DNA of 64,000 nucleotides from Prevotella sp. (GCA_017442825.1 JAFRYZ010000014.1:1-64000); one strand, 5' to 3'. Positions 55,145-63,963 are shown, numbered from the stretch's first letter. Translations and numbers: made by a program. Notes: a model not told the origin generated them from the sequence alone.

Positions 55145-55387
55145 TCACCATACTTTTCTGTGTCCAGAAAACTAAAGGTGGGAGTACTGACAATGCGGAG
55201 CTCCCACCTTTTACATACATGAACCATAAGAATCTATCCCACTCTATTTGCTTTATGAGGTCAGCATCAGGGTTGTCAGGTGGTCAAGACCAATTGAATA
55301 GGTATTCTCTACGTGAGTTCGGTTTAAGCATGGGTGTAGGATGACACATTTCGAGCGCAATCCTACGCTGTGGTGCCCCTACAAGGG

Positions 55388-55744
55388 AAATAAAAAATAA
55401 AATTATACATGCGACACCGACGCTGTAAGCCGCTAAGTCATAGTGACTTACGATGGTGGGGTCGCGTAAAGTACTACACTTTTAGGCGAAAGTCGAACAC
55501 CGACCTTCCAACTACTATGAGTTTGGAACGCAACTACATAGTAGTTGGCTTGCAAACTCATAGTAGTTGGAAGGCAAACACATAACAGTTGCAGAAAAAG
55601 GACTAAATGTTTGTATTTTCAGCTTTTGGGGGCGGTGTACGACTTGCGCTCGATTTGCGTATACCTACACCCGTACCTCTGTCACGTAAGCTGCTGAGCC
55701 TGAGCAGTCTGCGAAACCTGGTGTCGTATGTACAATTTTTATTT
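55388..55744. mobile_element. MITE-like element with terminal inverted repeats
   Basis: The left end (about 55393-55418) and right end (55720-55744) are inverted repeats: GGTGTCG-ATGTA-AATTTT-ATTT on the right matches the reverse complement of the left with two substitutions and one indel. The interior has no credible gene, several hairpins (GCGAC...GTCGC at the left end) and a perfect palindrome (55504-55574). No clear target-site duplication was established. It could also be a pair of terminators or an RNA element. Confidence 0.5.
55504..55574. repeat. Perfect 22-bp inverted repeat with a third degenerate copy in the loop
   Basis: The 22-bp arms at 55504-55525 and 55553-55574 (core CAACTACTATGAGTTT) are exact reverse complements. 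The 27-nt loop carries another CAACTACATAGTAGTTG palindrome, so the stretch is three nested copies of one motif. Confidence 0.8.
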
Positions 55745-55769
55745 AAATTCTCTCTGTACATATACTTTT

Positions 55770-55952
55770 GAACCGCAGATGGCGCTGATTTACACGGATG
55801 AGTGATGAAGAGGAAAAGAATGGGCATAATGACCATCATTATATTCAGAAATTTCTGAATAATTTCTGGTCATTTCTTTCTTTGAACCTTTCCATCATCC
55901 CACCAGGGATGATCAAAATCCGTGTTCCTCCGAGCTATCCGTGTTCAACTTA
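55770..55952. repeat. Diverged relative of the palindromic element at 16185-16267
   Basis: GAACCGCAGATGGCGCTGAT at the left and ATCCGTGTTC at the right flank a CATCATCCC...GGGATGAT palindrome, the same order of motifs as at 16185. The interval 55145-55387 holds nothing I can name. Confidence 0.5.
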
Positions 55953-56064
55953 AACCTTTTGACACGTGTCAGAAGATGCGGGGGAAGGCTTTTCGGAACG
56001 TCATCAGCACGACATCTGCACTTCATTCCTGCCCAGTAGCCACTTTGCCGTAGGCAGAGGATGC

Positions 56065-57537
56065 TTACAGCAAGCCCAGCTCTCCGATGGCGAAGAGGAG
56101 GGAGTAGCCCAGCACGAGGGTGATGATGCCTACGGTGAGACCGATTTTCAGCATGTCGTTCTGCTGTACGAGTCCGGTGGAGTAGGCGATGGCGTTCGGT
56201 GGGGTGGAGATAGGCAGACACATGGCTGAGGATGCAGCCAGGGCGATGCCGATGATGACGGTGGGGGTGCCTCCGATGCCAGCCAAGCGGTCGCCCATGC
56301 CGGTGCAGACCACGGCGAGGATGGGGACGAGGAGTGCTGCCGTTGCCGTGTTCGATATGAAGTTGGAGAGGAAGTAGCAGATGATGCCCGACGCAAAGAG
56401 GATAACCAGCGGGCTCCACGAGCCGAAGGGTATGCTCTTGATGGCAGCATCGGCAAGTCCGCTGCCGTTCATTCCCAGTCCCAAGGCAAAGCCTCCAGCC
56501 ACCATCCAGATGACCGACCAGTCTATCTCGCGCAGGTCTTTGGCGGTGATGACGCCCGTGATGGCGAAGATGCCCATCGGAATCATCGCCACCGTGTTGG
56601 CATCGATGCCTGTGATGTCTTTCGGCAGTACCCACAGCAGGATGGTGAGCACGAAGGTGCAGCACACCACCCACATGCGCCATCCGTGGTGTACCTTACC
56701 CGTTATCTGCAACTCGATGGTCTTCTGTGTGAAGGGGAAGAACTTCAGGATGATGCGCCACGAGATCAGCAGGATGACGATAGTCAGAGGGAACATGAAT
56801 GCCATCCACTCACCGAAGCCCAGTCCCATGTTCATGCCCGCCTCGTCGTTGAGCACTTTTAGGGCAATGGCGTTGGGCGGTGTGCCGATGGGGGTACCCA
56901 TGCCTCCGATGTTGGCAGCCACGGGTATGCTCATCGTCAGGGCTATGCGTCCCTTTCCGTTGGCTGGCAGGGCAGCAAAAACGGGAGTGAGGAAGGTGAG
57001 CATCATCGCAGCCGTTGCGGTGTTGCTGACGAACATCGAGAAGAGTCCCGTAATCAGCAGGAATCCTAACAGGACGTTCTCGCTCTTCTTACCGAAGGGG
57101 CGTATGAGGTTTTTCGCCAGGAGCACGTCCAGTCCCGACTTCGTCGCCGCTATGGCAAGGATAAATCCGCCAAGAAACAGCATGATGACGGGGTCGGCAA
57201 AAGCCGCCATGATTTCCTTCGACTTGAGCAGCGTGCCGAAGGTGGCGTCTTCTTCGCCTTTGAAGAGGCTCAGCGAGTTGTTGGAGATGGTCAGGCACAT
57301 CGTGGTGATGATGGCGAGTGACGTTGCCCACGACGGTATCGCTTCGGTGAGCCACGACAAGGTGGCAAAGACGAAGATGGCGATGACCCGTTGCTGAACC
57401 ACCGTCAGTCCCTTGATGCCGAAAATCTCTGTCGGCAGGTTCCATACGATGGCGGTAATGACGATGATGGCAAAGAGCTCCATCATCTTTTTCTTGGAGT
57501 ACTTGTTGTTGAGTGCGTTAGAAACTGCTTCAGCCAT
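56065..57537 (-). CDS. DASS/SLC13-family sodium:dicarboxylate or sulfate symporter
   Basis: 490 residues with 11-12 membrane segments. Two SNT motifs (FVSNTATAAMMLTF and FISNTATAALLVPI) each sit next to a re-entrant region followed by Thr-Pro-Pro motifs (GTPIGTPPNAIAL and PISTPPNAIAYSTG), the hallmark of VcINDY-type carriers. These import succinate, fumarate, malate, citrate or sulfate with sodium. No neighbour indicates the substrate. Monocistronic and divergent from the BtuF-like gene. Confidence 0.92.
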   Translation of the reverse strand: MAEAVSNALNNKYSKKKMMELFAIIVITAIVWNLPTEIFGIKGLTVVQQRVIAIFVFATLSWLTEAIPSWATSLAIITTMCLTISNNSLSLFKGEEDATFGTLLKSKEIMAAFADPVIMLFLGGFILAIAATKSGLDVLLAKNLIRPFGKKSENVLLGFLLITGLFSMFVSNTATAAMMLTFLTPVFAALPANGKGRIALTMSIPVAANIGGMGTPIGTPPNAIALKVLNDEAGMNMGLGFGEWMAFMFPLTIVILLISWRIILKFFPFTQKTIELQITGKVHHGWRMWVVCCTFVLTILLWVLPKDITGIDANTVAMIPMGIFAITGVITAKDLREIDWSVIWMVAGGFALGLGMNGSGLADAAIKSIPFGSWSPLVILFASGIICYFLSNFISNTATAALLVPILAVVCTGMGDRLAGIGGTPTVIIGIALAASSAMCLPISTPPNAIAYSTGLVQQNDMLKIGLTVGIITLVLGYSLLFAIGELGLL

Positions 57538-57745
57538 TGTTCTTGTTGTTTATAGTCTCTTGAGATTTTTTTCTTTCTTTGTTGCGACTGAGTCGCAACA
57601 GACGGGACGAGCGGCAGACGGGACGGGTCGCGTGGGCGGAGTCGCAACAGACGGGACGAGTCGCCGATTGTCCTCTCTTCCATAAAACGGGTGCAAAGGT
57701 ACAAAATAATTGATAACTGACAATTGATAATTGACAATTCTTTCT

Positions 57746-57753
57746 TACTTTTG
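57746..57753 (+). promoter_or_regulatory. -7 box of the BtuF-like gene
   Basis: TACTTTTG followed by CACC, with TTG at 57724-57726 as -33. TTGACAATT-type repeats (57715-57740) overlap the promoter spacer. No B12 riboswitch is visible. Confidence 0.65.
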
Positions 57754-57772
57754 CACCATAAAAATACATGTT

Positions 57773-58909
57773 GTGAAAAATAAGGCAATCTATATCGTCG
57801 TTTTGCTATGTCTGTTGTGCAGTTGCCGGCATCTGAATCAAGTGCCAGCCGACGGTCAGGGCGACACACTACGGATGAAGTATGCAGAGCATATCACCAT
57901 CGTGCGCTGCGAAGGCTATACGAAGGTGGTGATGCAGAACCCCTGGAAGGCGGGCGAGGTGCTGCATACGTATGAGCTGGTGCCGCGAGGGAGCGAGAGG
58001 GCGGCGCGTGAGCGGGAGAGCGGGACCACGGTGGTGAGCGTCCCCCTGCGTCGCAGCGTTGTCTTCAACACGGCTCATGCCTGGCTCACCATCACCTTGG
58101 GGGCGTTGACACAAGTTCGCGGAGTTGCCGACTTGCGTTTCATGCAGCTGCCTGCTGTTCGCCAGCGGGTGCAGGCGGGGCTGACGGCTGATTGTGGCGA
58201 TGCCATGTCGCCCAATATTGAACAGATCATAGACATTGGTGCCGATGCCATTCTCCTTTCGCCCTTCGAGAACAGCGGCGGCTATGGTCGTTTAGAGAAA
58301 TTAGGCATCCCCCTCATCGAGTGTGCAGACTATATGGAGACATCGGCTTTGGGCAGGGCAGAGTGGATGAAGTTCTATGGCATGCTCTTTGGTAAGGAAC
58401 GCGAGGCCGATTCGCTGTTCCATGTGGTGGATTCGTCGTATCAAGTGCTGAAGGCGAGAGCAGCGCAGTGTGGGACTGAGGGCGCGAAAGCACCCCGACT
58501 CATCACGGAGAAACTGACAGGCAGCACGTGGTATGTGCCTGGCGGCAGGAGCAGCGTGGGACGTCTCATAGCCGATGCAAACGGCAGCTATCCGTGGGCT
58601 GACGACAAGCATAGCGGAAGCCTCGCCCTGCCGTTCGAGACCGTCTTCGACAAAGCTGGCGATGCCGACGTGTGGCTTTTTAATGATTTCAGTGACCAGC
58701 CGATGACCTACCAACGATTGGCGGCTGAATATAGGGGCTATCCTCTGATGAAGGCTTTCCGCAAACGCCGTGTCTGGTATGTCAATTCGCTGAAAGTGCC
58801 CTACTTTGAAGAAGTGTCGTTTCGCCCTGACTGGCTCTTGCTGGACTACATCCGAATGCTCCATCCCGAACTGGGGCTGGGTGAGCCGAAATACTATAAG
58901 AAATTGTAG
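57773..58909 (+). CDS. ABC-importer substrate-binding lipoprotein (BtuF/FepB-like)
   Basis: The start is the GTG at 57773; the nearby ATG at 57768 is out of frame. 378 residues; lipobox LLCLLCSC near residue 18. Class III binding-protein fold: VFNTAHAWLTITLGALTQVRGVAD, MSPNIEQIIDIGADAILLSPF, IPLIECADYMETSALGRAEWMKFYGMLFGKE, TGSTWYVPGGRSSVGRLIADANG. It presents a metal-chelate or corrinoid to the permease encoded downstream. The gap to that gene (262 nt) is filled with repeats. Confidence 0.88.
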   Translation: MKNKAIYIVVLLCLLCSCRHLNQVPADGQGDTLRMKYAEHITIVRCEGYTKVVMQNPWKAGEVLHTYELVPRGSERAARERESGTTVVSVPLRRSVVFNTAHAWLTITLGALTQVRGVADLRFMQLPAVRQRVQAGLTADCGDAMSPNIEQIIDIGADAILLSPFENSGGYGRLEKLGIPLIECADYMETSALGRAEWMKFYGMLFGKEREADSLFHVVDSSYQVLKARAAQCGTEGAKAPRLITEKLTGSTWYVPGGRSSVGRLIADANGSYPWADDKHSGSLALPFETVFDKAGDADVWLFNDFSDQPMTYQRLAAEYRGYPLMKAFRKRRVWYVNSLKVPYFEEVSFRPDWLLLDYIRMLHPELGLGEPKYYKKL

Positions 58910-59171
58910 TTTTAGGGAGTTAAAAGGGAGTTAAAAGGGAGTTAAAAGGAAGTTAAAAGGAAGTTATGCCGCTTCGCGGCGAAGTTAAAAGGACGATAGT
59001 AATCGCAAATGAGAATATCTAACGTCCAAGCAGCTGAAAGCTGCGATAACTTCCTGAGCGAAGCGATAACTTCCAAGCAGCTGAAAGCTGCGATAACTCC
59101 TTGAGCGAAGCGGTAACTTCCAAGCGCGAAGCGCTATAACTTCTTGAGCGAAGCGACTGAAAGAATTGTGA
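58910..59171. repeat. Repeat-filled gap: GGGAGTTAAAA tandem plus AGCTGAAAGCTGCGATAACTTCC units
   Basis: It starts with five copies of an 11-12-bp unit (GGGAGTTAAAA/GGAAGTTAAAA). Next come small palindromes (CTTCGCGGCGAAG, CAGCTGAAAGCTG) and at least two copies of a roughly 50-bp unit combining CAAGCAGCTGAAAGCTGCGA, TAACTTCC and GAGCGAAGCG. No reading frame of note. Confidence 0.75.
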
Positions 59172-60176
59172 ATGATGAATTATAAAAAAATAGTCTTGCT
59201 GGCGGCAGCCATCCTGCTTCTGTTTGTCTTGAATCTGATGACGGGATCGGTGAGTATCCCCGTATCGGACGTCTGCCGCATACTTACCGGTGAAGGGTCG
59301 GCAAAAGATTCCTGGCATTTTATTGTATTGGAAAACCGCTTGCCGCAGGCGCTGACGGCGCTGCTTAGTGGGAGTGCCTTAGCCGTCAGCGGTTTGTTGC
59401 TGCAGACTGCTTTCCGCAATCCGCTGGCAGGACCATCCATCTTCGGCATCACCAGCGGGGCAGGTCTCGGCGTAGCCCTCGTCATGCTGTTGTTGGGTGG
59501 CAGTGTTTCCACAAGCCTGTATTCCGTCAGCGGCTTCATGGCAATCCTTCTGGCTGCATTCTTCGGAGCGATGGCTGTCACGTTGCTCGTCTTCTTCTTC
59601 TCCTCTTTGGTGCGCAGCAGGGTCATGTTGCTCATCATCGGCATCATGGTGGGCTATCTTGCCAATTCAGCCATCACCTTGCTCAACTTCTTTGCCACGG
59701 AAGAGGGCGTTCGTTCCTATATGGTGTGGGGCTTAGGCAACTTTGGGGGTGTGTCGATGGATTACATGCCTGGGTTTGCCGCTGTGGTCGGCTTCGGGTT
59801 GTTAGCGTCCTGCTTGCTCATAAAACCGCTGAATGCTCTCTTGATGGGCGACCAGTATGCTGAGAATCTGGGAGTGAACATCCGCCGCACGCGCAATCTG
59901 CTGCTGCTGATTACTGGTTTGCTGACAGGAGTCACCACTGCTTTCTGCGGACCAGTAGCATTCATAGGTCTTGCTGTTCCCCACATTGCCCGTCTGCTCA
60001 TTGGTACTGAGAACCATCGCCAGCTTCTGCCGGCTGTCATCTTGTCTGGAGCAGCCATCGCCCTGTTGTGCAACCTGCTCTGTTGTCTTCCTGGTGAAAA
60101 TGGTATCATTCCCTTGAATGCCGTCACGCCCCTCATAGGAGCACCTGTGATTGTCTATGTCCTGCTCAAGCGATAG
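59172..60176 (+). CDS. FecCD-family ABC permease (BtuC-like)
   Basis: 334 residues, about 10 membrane segments. Family motifs LPQALTALLSGSALAVSGLLLQTAFRNPLAGPSIFGITSGAGLG near the N-terminus and GPVAFIGLAVPHIARLLIGTENHRQLLP (coupling region) near the C-terminus. It forms the membrane dimer for import of cobalamin, heme or ferric siderophore bound by the 57.8-kb lipoprotein. No ATPase gene follows; the next gene, hemW, is on the other strand, so the ATPase must be elsewhere. Confidence 0.9.
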   Translation: MMNYKKIVLLAAAILLLFVLNLMTGSVSIPVSDVCRILTGEGSAKDSWHFIVLENRLPQALTALLSGSALAVSGLLLQTAFRNPLAGPSIFGITSGAGLGVALVMLLLGGSVSTSLYSVSGFMAILLAAFFGAMAVTLLVFFFSSLVRSRVMLLIIGIMVGYLANSAITLLNFFATEEGVRSYMVWGLGNFGGVSMDYMPGFAAVVGFGLLASCLLIKPLNALLMGDQYAENLGVNIRRTRNLLLLITGLLTGVTTAFCGPVAFIGLAVPHIARLLIGTENHRQLLPAVILSGAAIALLCNLLCCLPGENGIIPLNAVTPLIGAPVIVYVLLKR

Positions 60177-60253
60177 GGGATAGGTGCGCGCATTCATGAC
60201 CGCCTTGCTGAAATACGGATGCCGCAGATAGCGCTTGACCTCATGGTTGGCTG

Positions 60254-61555
60254 TTAAACGATGACGAGGTCACTCATCACATCGTCGCTGACAAAGAGCC
60301 CTTGGCGGGTAAGGTGGATGTGGTTGTCGTCGATTTGAAGGAGTCCGTTGTTGATGGCTGTTTTTGCGTTTTCCATCAGATACTTGTGGTAGTGTGGTTC
60401 AAGAGACGGCAGGAAGATGCCTTCTTTTGTTCGTAAAGCGGTAGTGATGAGGTCGTTGTATCGGGTGTCGGCATTCAATTCCTCAAACTCGAATGGGATG
60501 ATGTCCTGTTCAATAGCCTGAATATATTGGTGGATGTCGCTTACATTCCAGTAGCGATAGAGTTTCCCCTCGTTCTTGGGGGATGAAGGAAGAAACGTCC
60601 CATAGCTGTGTGCTGCAGCTCCGATGCCGTAATATGGAGTGCCGTTCCAATAGTTGCTGTTATGAAGGCTTTTAAATGACGAATGAAGAATGAAGAATGA
60701 AGAATCGGCTGGCGCATTGAGGAATGATTCTTCATTCTTCATTCTACATGCTTCATTCTTAAGGGCAAAGTTGCTGATTTCGTAGTGTTCGTATCCGGCA
60801 GAGGTAAGGCGGTCGATGAGCAGCTCGTACATCTCTCGCTCCCTTTCTCCCTCGTTCTCCCGTTCTTGCTCTGGCAAGCGCTTCGCGGTTACTCCCGCTC
60901 CCTTCAACAAACGATACAGTTCCGTTCCTTCCTCCACCATCAGACTATAGGCAGAGATGTGCTCAACGCCAAGGGCAAGAGCTTCGTCGATGTCTCGTTG
61001 CCAGTCGTCAAGGATTTCGCCAGGGAAGCCGAACATGAGGTCGATGCTGATATTTCGAAAGCCAGCCTTTCGCAATCGCCCAACTGCTTCAACCACTTGA
61101 TGGGCGTTGTGGCGTCGATGGAGAAAGCGAAGCCGTTCGTCGGAGAAGGTCTGTGCACCCATGCTGATACGGTTGACGGGTAGTTGAGACAAGGTGGAAA
61201 CAAACTCATCTGTGACGTCGTCGGGATTGCATTCGATGGTGATTTCCCGAACGTTTTCAAATCCTGTTTGACCGTTAGGCTGAAGATATACCTTATTTAT
61301 ATTATGGAAAAGCTTGCGCAGGTTCCCTGCCGACAGTTGGCTGGGCGTTCCGCCGCCGATGTAGATGGTGTTGATGCTTGCCGTCGCTCCCGCGCCTCCT
61401 CGCTCCCGCGCCTCCATGTTCCTACGCCTGAGTTCCATCTCGCGACATACGGCATCAATATAACGGTCTTGCAGATGCAACAGGGTAGTGGAATAAAAAC
61501 CGCAGTAGATGCATCGGCTGGCACAAAAGGGGATGTGAATGTATAGTCCTGCCAT
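60254..61555 (-). CDS. hemW: HemW-type radical SAM protein with a palindromic-repeat insertion
   Basis: Start at ATG 61555 (MAGLYIHIPFCASRC), just behind a TACTTTTG -7 box at 61568-61575. 433 residues. Radical SAM motif CASRCIYC at about residues 11-18, IYIGGGTPSQLSAGNLRKLF, SMGAQTFSDERLRFLHRRH and the C-terminal HemW domain. HemW is a heme chaperone; it was long annotated as anaerobic coproporphyrinogen oxidase. In the usual EISNFA-x-HNxxYWNGTPY region about 30 extra residues (KNEACRMKNEESFLNAPADSSFFILHSSFK) are inserted, encoded by an inverted repeat. Confidence 0.93.
   Translation of the reverse strand: MAGLYIHIPFCASRCIYCGFYSTTLLHLQDRYIDAVCREMELRRRNMEARERGGAGATASINTIYIGGGTPSQLSAGNLRKLFHNINKVYLQPNGQTGFENVREITIECNPDDVTDEFVSTLSQLPVNRISMGAQTFSDERLRFLHRRHNAHQVVEAVGRLRKAGFRNISIDLMFGFPGEILDDWQRDIDEALALGVEHISAYSLMVEEGTELYRLLKGAGVTAKRLPEQERENEGEREREMYELLIDRLTSAGYEHYEISNFALKNEACRMKNEESFLNAPADSSFFILHSSFKSLHNSNYWNGTPYYGIGAAAHSYGTFLPSSPKNEGKLYRYWNVSDIHQYIQAIEQDIIPFEFEELNADTRYNDLITTALRTKEGIFLPSLEPHYHKYLMENAKTAINNGLLQIDDNHIHLTRQGLFVSDDVMSDLVIV
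60674..60762 (-). repeat. Palindromic repeat inserted in frame in hemW
   Basis: Arms at 60674-60705 and 60727-60762 share a 20-bp perfect inverted core (GATTCTTCATTCTTCATTCT and its complement), loop about 21 bp, arm unit ATGAAGA repeated. Confidence 0.8.
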
Positions 61556-61567
61556 AGCTTTCCGATG

Positions 61568-61598
61568 CAAAAGTACGAAGAAACGAGAAAAAAGCCAA
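61568..61598 (-). promoter_or_regulatory. Promoter of hemW
   Basis: Minus strand TTG at 61596-61598 and TACTTTTG at 61568-61575; transcription starts only a few bases before the ATG at 61555. The A/T-flanked hairpin AGCCAAGAAA/TTTCTTGGCT at 61593-61620 overlaps the -33 region. Confidence 0.6.
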
Positions 61599-61786
61599 GA
61601 AAAGCGCTACTTTCTTGGCTTTGTCGAGCGAAAGTACTTTCTGTAAAAGTACTAATAAGTTATAAAATATTTATCGTTTTGTTCTTTTTCTATTCAATTT
61701 TTTGTACTTTAGACGGCGATTTGCAAAAGCAGACCTCAAAAGTATGACAAAAAACATTTTATTAACAACCTAAATCTATAATTGGT

Positions 61787-63946
61787 ATGAAAGTATATCA
61801 AACCAACGAAATCAAGAACATTGCCTTGATTGGCAGTGCGGGTAGCGGCAAGACCACGCTTGCCGAAAGTATGTTGTTCGAGGCCGGAATCATTAAGCGT
61901 CGTGGCTCGGTAGAGGCTAAGAATACGGTGAGTGACTATTTCCCTGTAGAGCAGGAGTATGGTTACTCGGTGTTCCCGACCGTCTTCCACGTTGAGTGGA
62001 ACAACAAGAAACTGAATATCATTGACTGTCCGGGATCTGACGACTTCGTCGGAGGTGCTATCACGGCACTCAATGTGACAGATCAGGCTGTCATCCTCGT
62101 GAACGGACAGTATGGTCCTGAGGTGGGTACGCAGAATGCATTCCGCTATACGGAAAAACTGCAGAAGCCTGTTATCTTCCTCATCAACCAGCTCGATCGT
62201 GAAAACTGCGACTTCGATGCTCTGATGGTGAACATGAAGGAAATATACGGACCAAAATGTGTCCAGGTGCAATATCCTATCGCTACAGGTCCTGGCTTCA
62301 ATGCCGTTATCGATGTCCTGTTGATGAAGAAATACAGCTGGAAGCCTGAAGGTGGTGCTCCTATCATCGAGGAGATTCCTGCTGAAGAGATGGATAAGGC
62401 GAAGGAGTTGCATGCTGCATTGGTAGAGGCTGCCGCTGCCAACGACGACACGCTGATGGAGAAATTCTTCGAAGAGGAAAGTCTCACAGAAGACGAGATG
62501 CGCGAAGGTATCCGCAAGGGGCTTGTTACGCGCAGCATCTTCCCCGTTTTCTGCGTTTGTGCAGGCAAGGACATGGGTGTCCGCCGACTGATGGAGTTCC
62601 TGGGCAACGTGGTTCCGTTTGTCAGTGAAATGCCGAAGATTCACAATACGCGCGGTGAGGAAGTGGCTGCTGAAGCTGATGCTCCTACATCCATCTATTT
62701 CTTCAAGACCGGTATGGAACCGCACATTGGTGAGGTCTCTTATTTCAAGGTGATGAGCGGAAGTGTCAAGCCGGGTGACGACCTGACGAATGCTGATCGT
62801 GGTTCCAAGGAGCGCATTGGCACTATCTATGCTTGTGCTGGTGCTAACCGTATTGCTGTCGATGAACTGAAAGCCGGTGATATCGGCTGTACGGTGAAAC
62901 TGAAGGATGTGAAGACTGGCAATACCTTGAACGGCAAGGATGTTGAACAGCGCTTCGACTTTATCAAATATCCTAACTCTAAATATTCGCGTGCTATCAA
63001 GTCTGTCAACGAGAGTGAGATGGAGAAACTGATGGCGGCTCTCTTGAAAATGCGTCAGGAAGACCCGACATGGGTGGTTGAGCAGTCGAAAGAGTTGCAC
63101 CAGACCATCGTTCACGGACAAGGAGAGTTCCACCTTCGTACGTTGAAGTGGCGTTTGGAGAACAACGAAAAGATTCAGGTACAGTACGATGAACCTCGCA
63201 TTCCTTATCGTGAGACCATCACCAAGATGGCACGTGCTGACTATCGTCACAAGAAGCAGTCGGGTGGTGCCGGACAGTTTGGTGAGGTTCACCTGATTGT
63301 GGAACCATACGCTGAAGGTATGCCCGATCCGACCGTTTATAAGTTCAACGGCCAGGAGTTTAAGATGAACATCAAGGGTAAGGAAGAAATCGACCTGGAG
63401 TGGGGCGGCAAATTGGTCTTCATCAACTCTGTTGTCGGTGGTGCTATCGACGCACGTTTCATGCCCGCTATCTTGAAGGGTGTGATGGAGCGTATGGAGA
63501 CAGGACCGCTGACGGGTTCTTACGCCCGTGATGTGCGCGTCATCGTCTATGACGGCAAGATGCACCCCGTTGACTCTAACGAACTTTCTTTCATGCTCGC
63601 AGCACGCAACGCCTTCAGTGCAGCCTTCAAGGAGGCTGGACCTAAGATTCTGGAGCCTATCTACGACCTTGAGGTGTTCGTTCCCTCAGACTATATGGGT
63701 GACGTGATGAGCGACTTGCAAGGACGCCGTGCCATGATTATGGGTATGGACAGCGAGGCTGGCTATCAGAAACTGAGTGCAAAGATTCCTCTCAAGGAAT
63801 TGTCTAACTACAGCATCTCGCTGAGTTCGCTCACTGGTGGTCGTGCTTCGTTCACAACAAAGTTCGCCAGCTACGAACTTGTTCCGAACGATGTTCAGCA
63901 ACAGCTTATCAAAGAGCATGAGGCTGAAGCCGCTGACGAAGATTAA
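61787..63946 (+). CDS. fusA2: EF-G2, elongation factor G paralogue with altered GTPase motifs
   Basis: 719 residues with all EF-G domains (GTPase 1-290, II 305-390, III, IV, V). The GTPase motifs deviate: P-loop GSAGSGKTT (16-24); switch I EYGYS (57-61) in place of ERGIT; G3 DCPGSDDF (80-87) with Ser84 at the catalytic His of DTPGHVDF; G4 NQLDR (134-138) in place of NKxD. Domain IV-V signatures (YRETI, ILEPIYDLEVFVPSDYMGDVMSDLQGRRAMIMGM) are normal. Published work on Bacteroides describes an EF-G2 paralogue lacking GTPase activity needed for gut colonisation; this sequence fits it. A terminator follows at 63964-64000. Confidence 0.93.
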   Translation: MKVYQTNEIKNIALIGSAGSGKTTLAESMLFEAGIIKRRGSVEAKNTVSDYFPVEQEYGYSVFPTVFHVEWNNKKLNIIDCPGSDDFVGGAITALNVTDQAVILVNGQYGPEVGTQNAFRYTEKLQKPVIFLINQLDRENCDFDALMVNMKEIYGPKCVQVQYPIATGPGFNAVIDVLLMKKYSWKPEGGAPIIEEIPAEEMDKAKELHAALVEAAAANDDTLMEKFFEEESLTEDEMREGIRKGLVTRSIFPVFCVCAGKDMGVRRLMEFLGNVVPFVSEMPKIHNTRGEEVAAEADAPTSIYFFKTGMEPHIGEVSYFKVMSGSVKPGDDLTNADRGSKERIGTIYACAGANRIAVDELKAGDIGCTVKLKDVKTGNTLNGKDVEQRFDFIKYPNSKYSRAIKSVNESEMEKLMAALLKMRQEDPTWVVEQSKELHQTIVHGQGEFHLRTLKWRLENNEKIQVQYDEPRIPYRETITKMARADYRHKKQSGGAGQFGEVHLIVEPYAEGMPDPTVYKFNGQEFKMNIKGKEEIDLEWGGKLVFINSVVGGAIDARFMPAILKGVMERMETGPLTGSYARDVRVIVYDGKMHPVDSNELSFMLAARNAFSAAFKEAGPKILEPIYDLEVFVPSDYMGDVMSDLQGRRAMIMGMDSEAGYQKLSAKIPLKELSNYSISLSSLTGGRASFTTKFASYELVPNDVQQQLIKEHEAEAADED

Positions 63947-63963
63947 GCAAGACTTCTCAAATA

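Noticed and set aside
55411..55470. tRNA-like fold at the left end of the MITE-like element
   Set aside because: A GCGAC/GTCGC stem closes the stretch, but T-loop and anticodon arms of proper size are missing.
55388..55744. Remnant of an insertion sequence with transposase
   Set aside because: No frame inside encodes a transposase fragment I can recognise; only terminal repeats support mobility.
57700..57772. Cobalamin riboswitch before the BtuF-like gene
   Set aside because: The gap between promoter and GTG start is only about 15 nt; there is no room for one and no B12-box.
58910..59171. CRISPR array in the repeat-rich gap
   Set aside because: Repeat units are adjacent without unique spacers of constant length, and there are no cas genes.
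61736..63565. Minus-strand open frame of about 609 codons opposite EF-G2
   Set aside because: Typical shadow of a highly codon-biased gene; the EF-G domains on the plus strand explain it fully.
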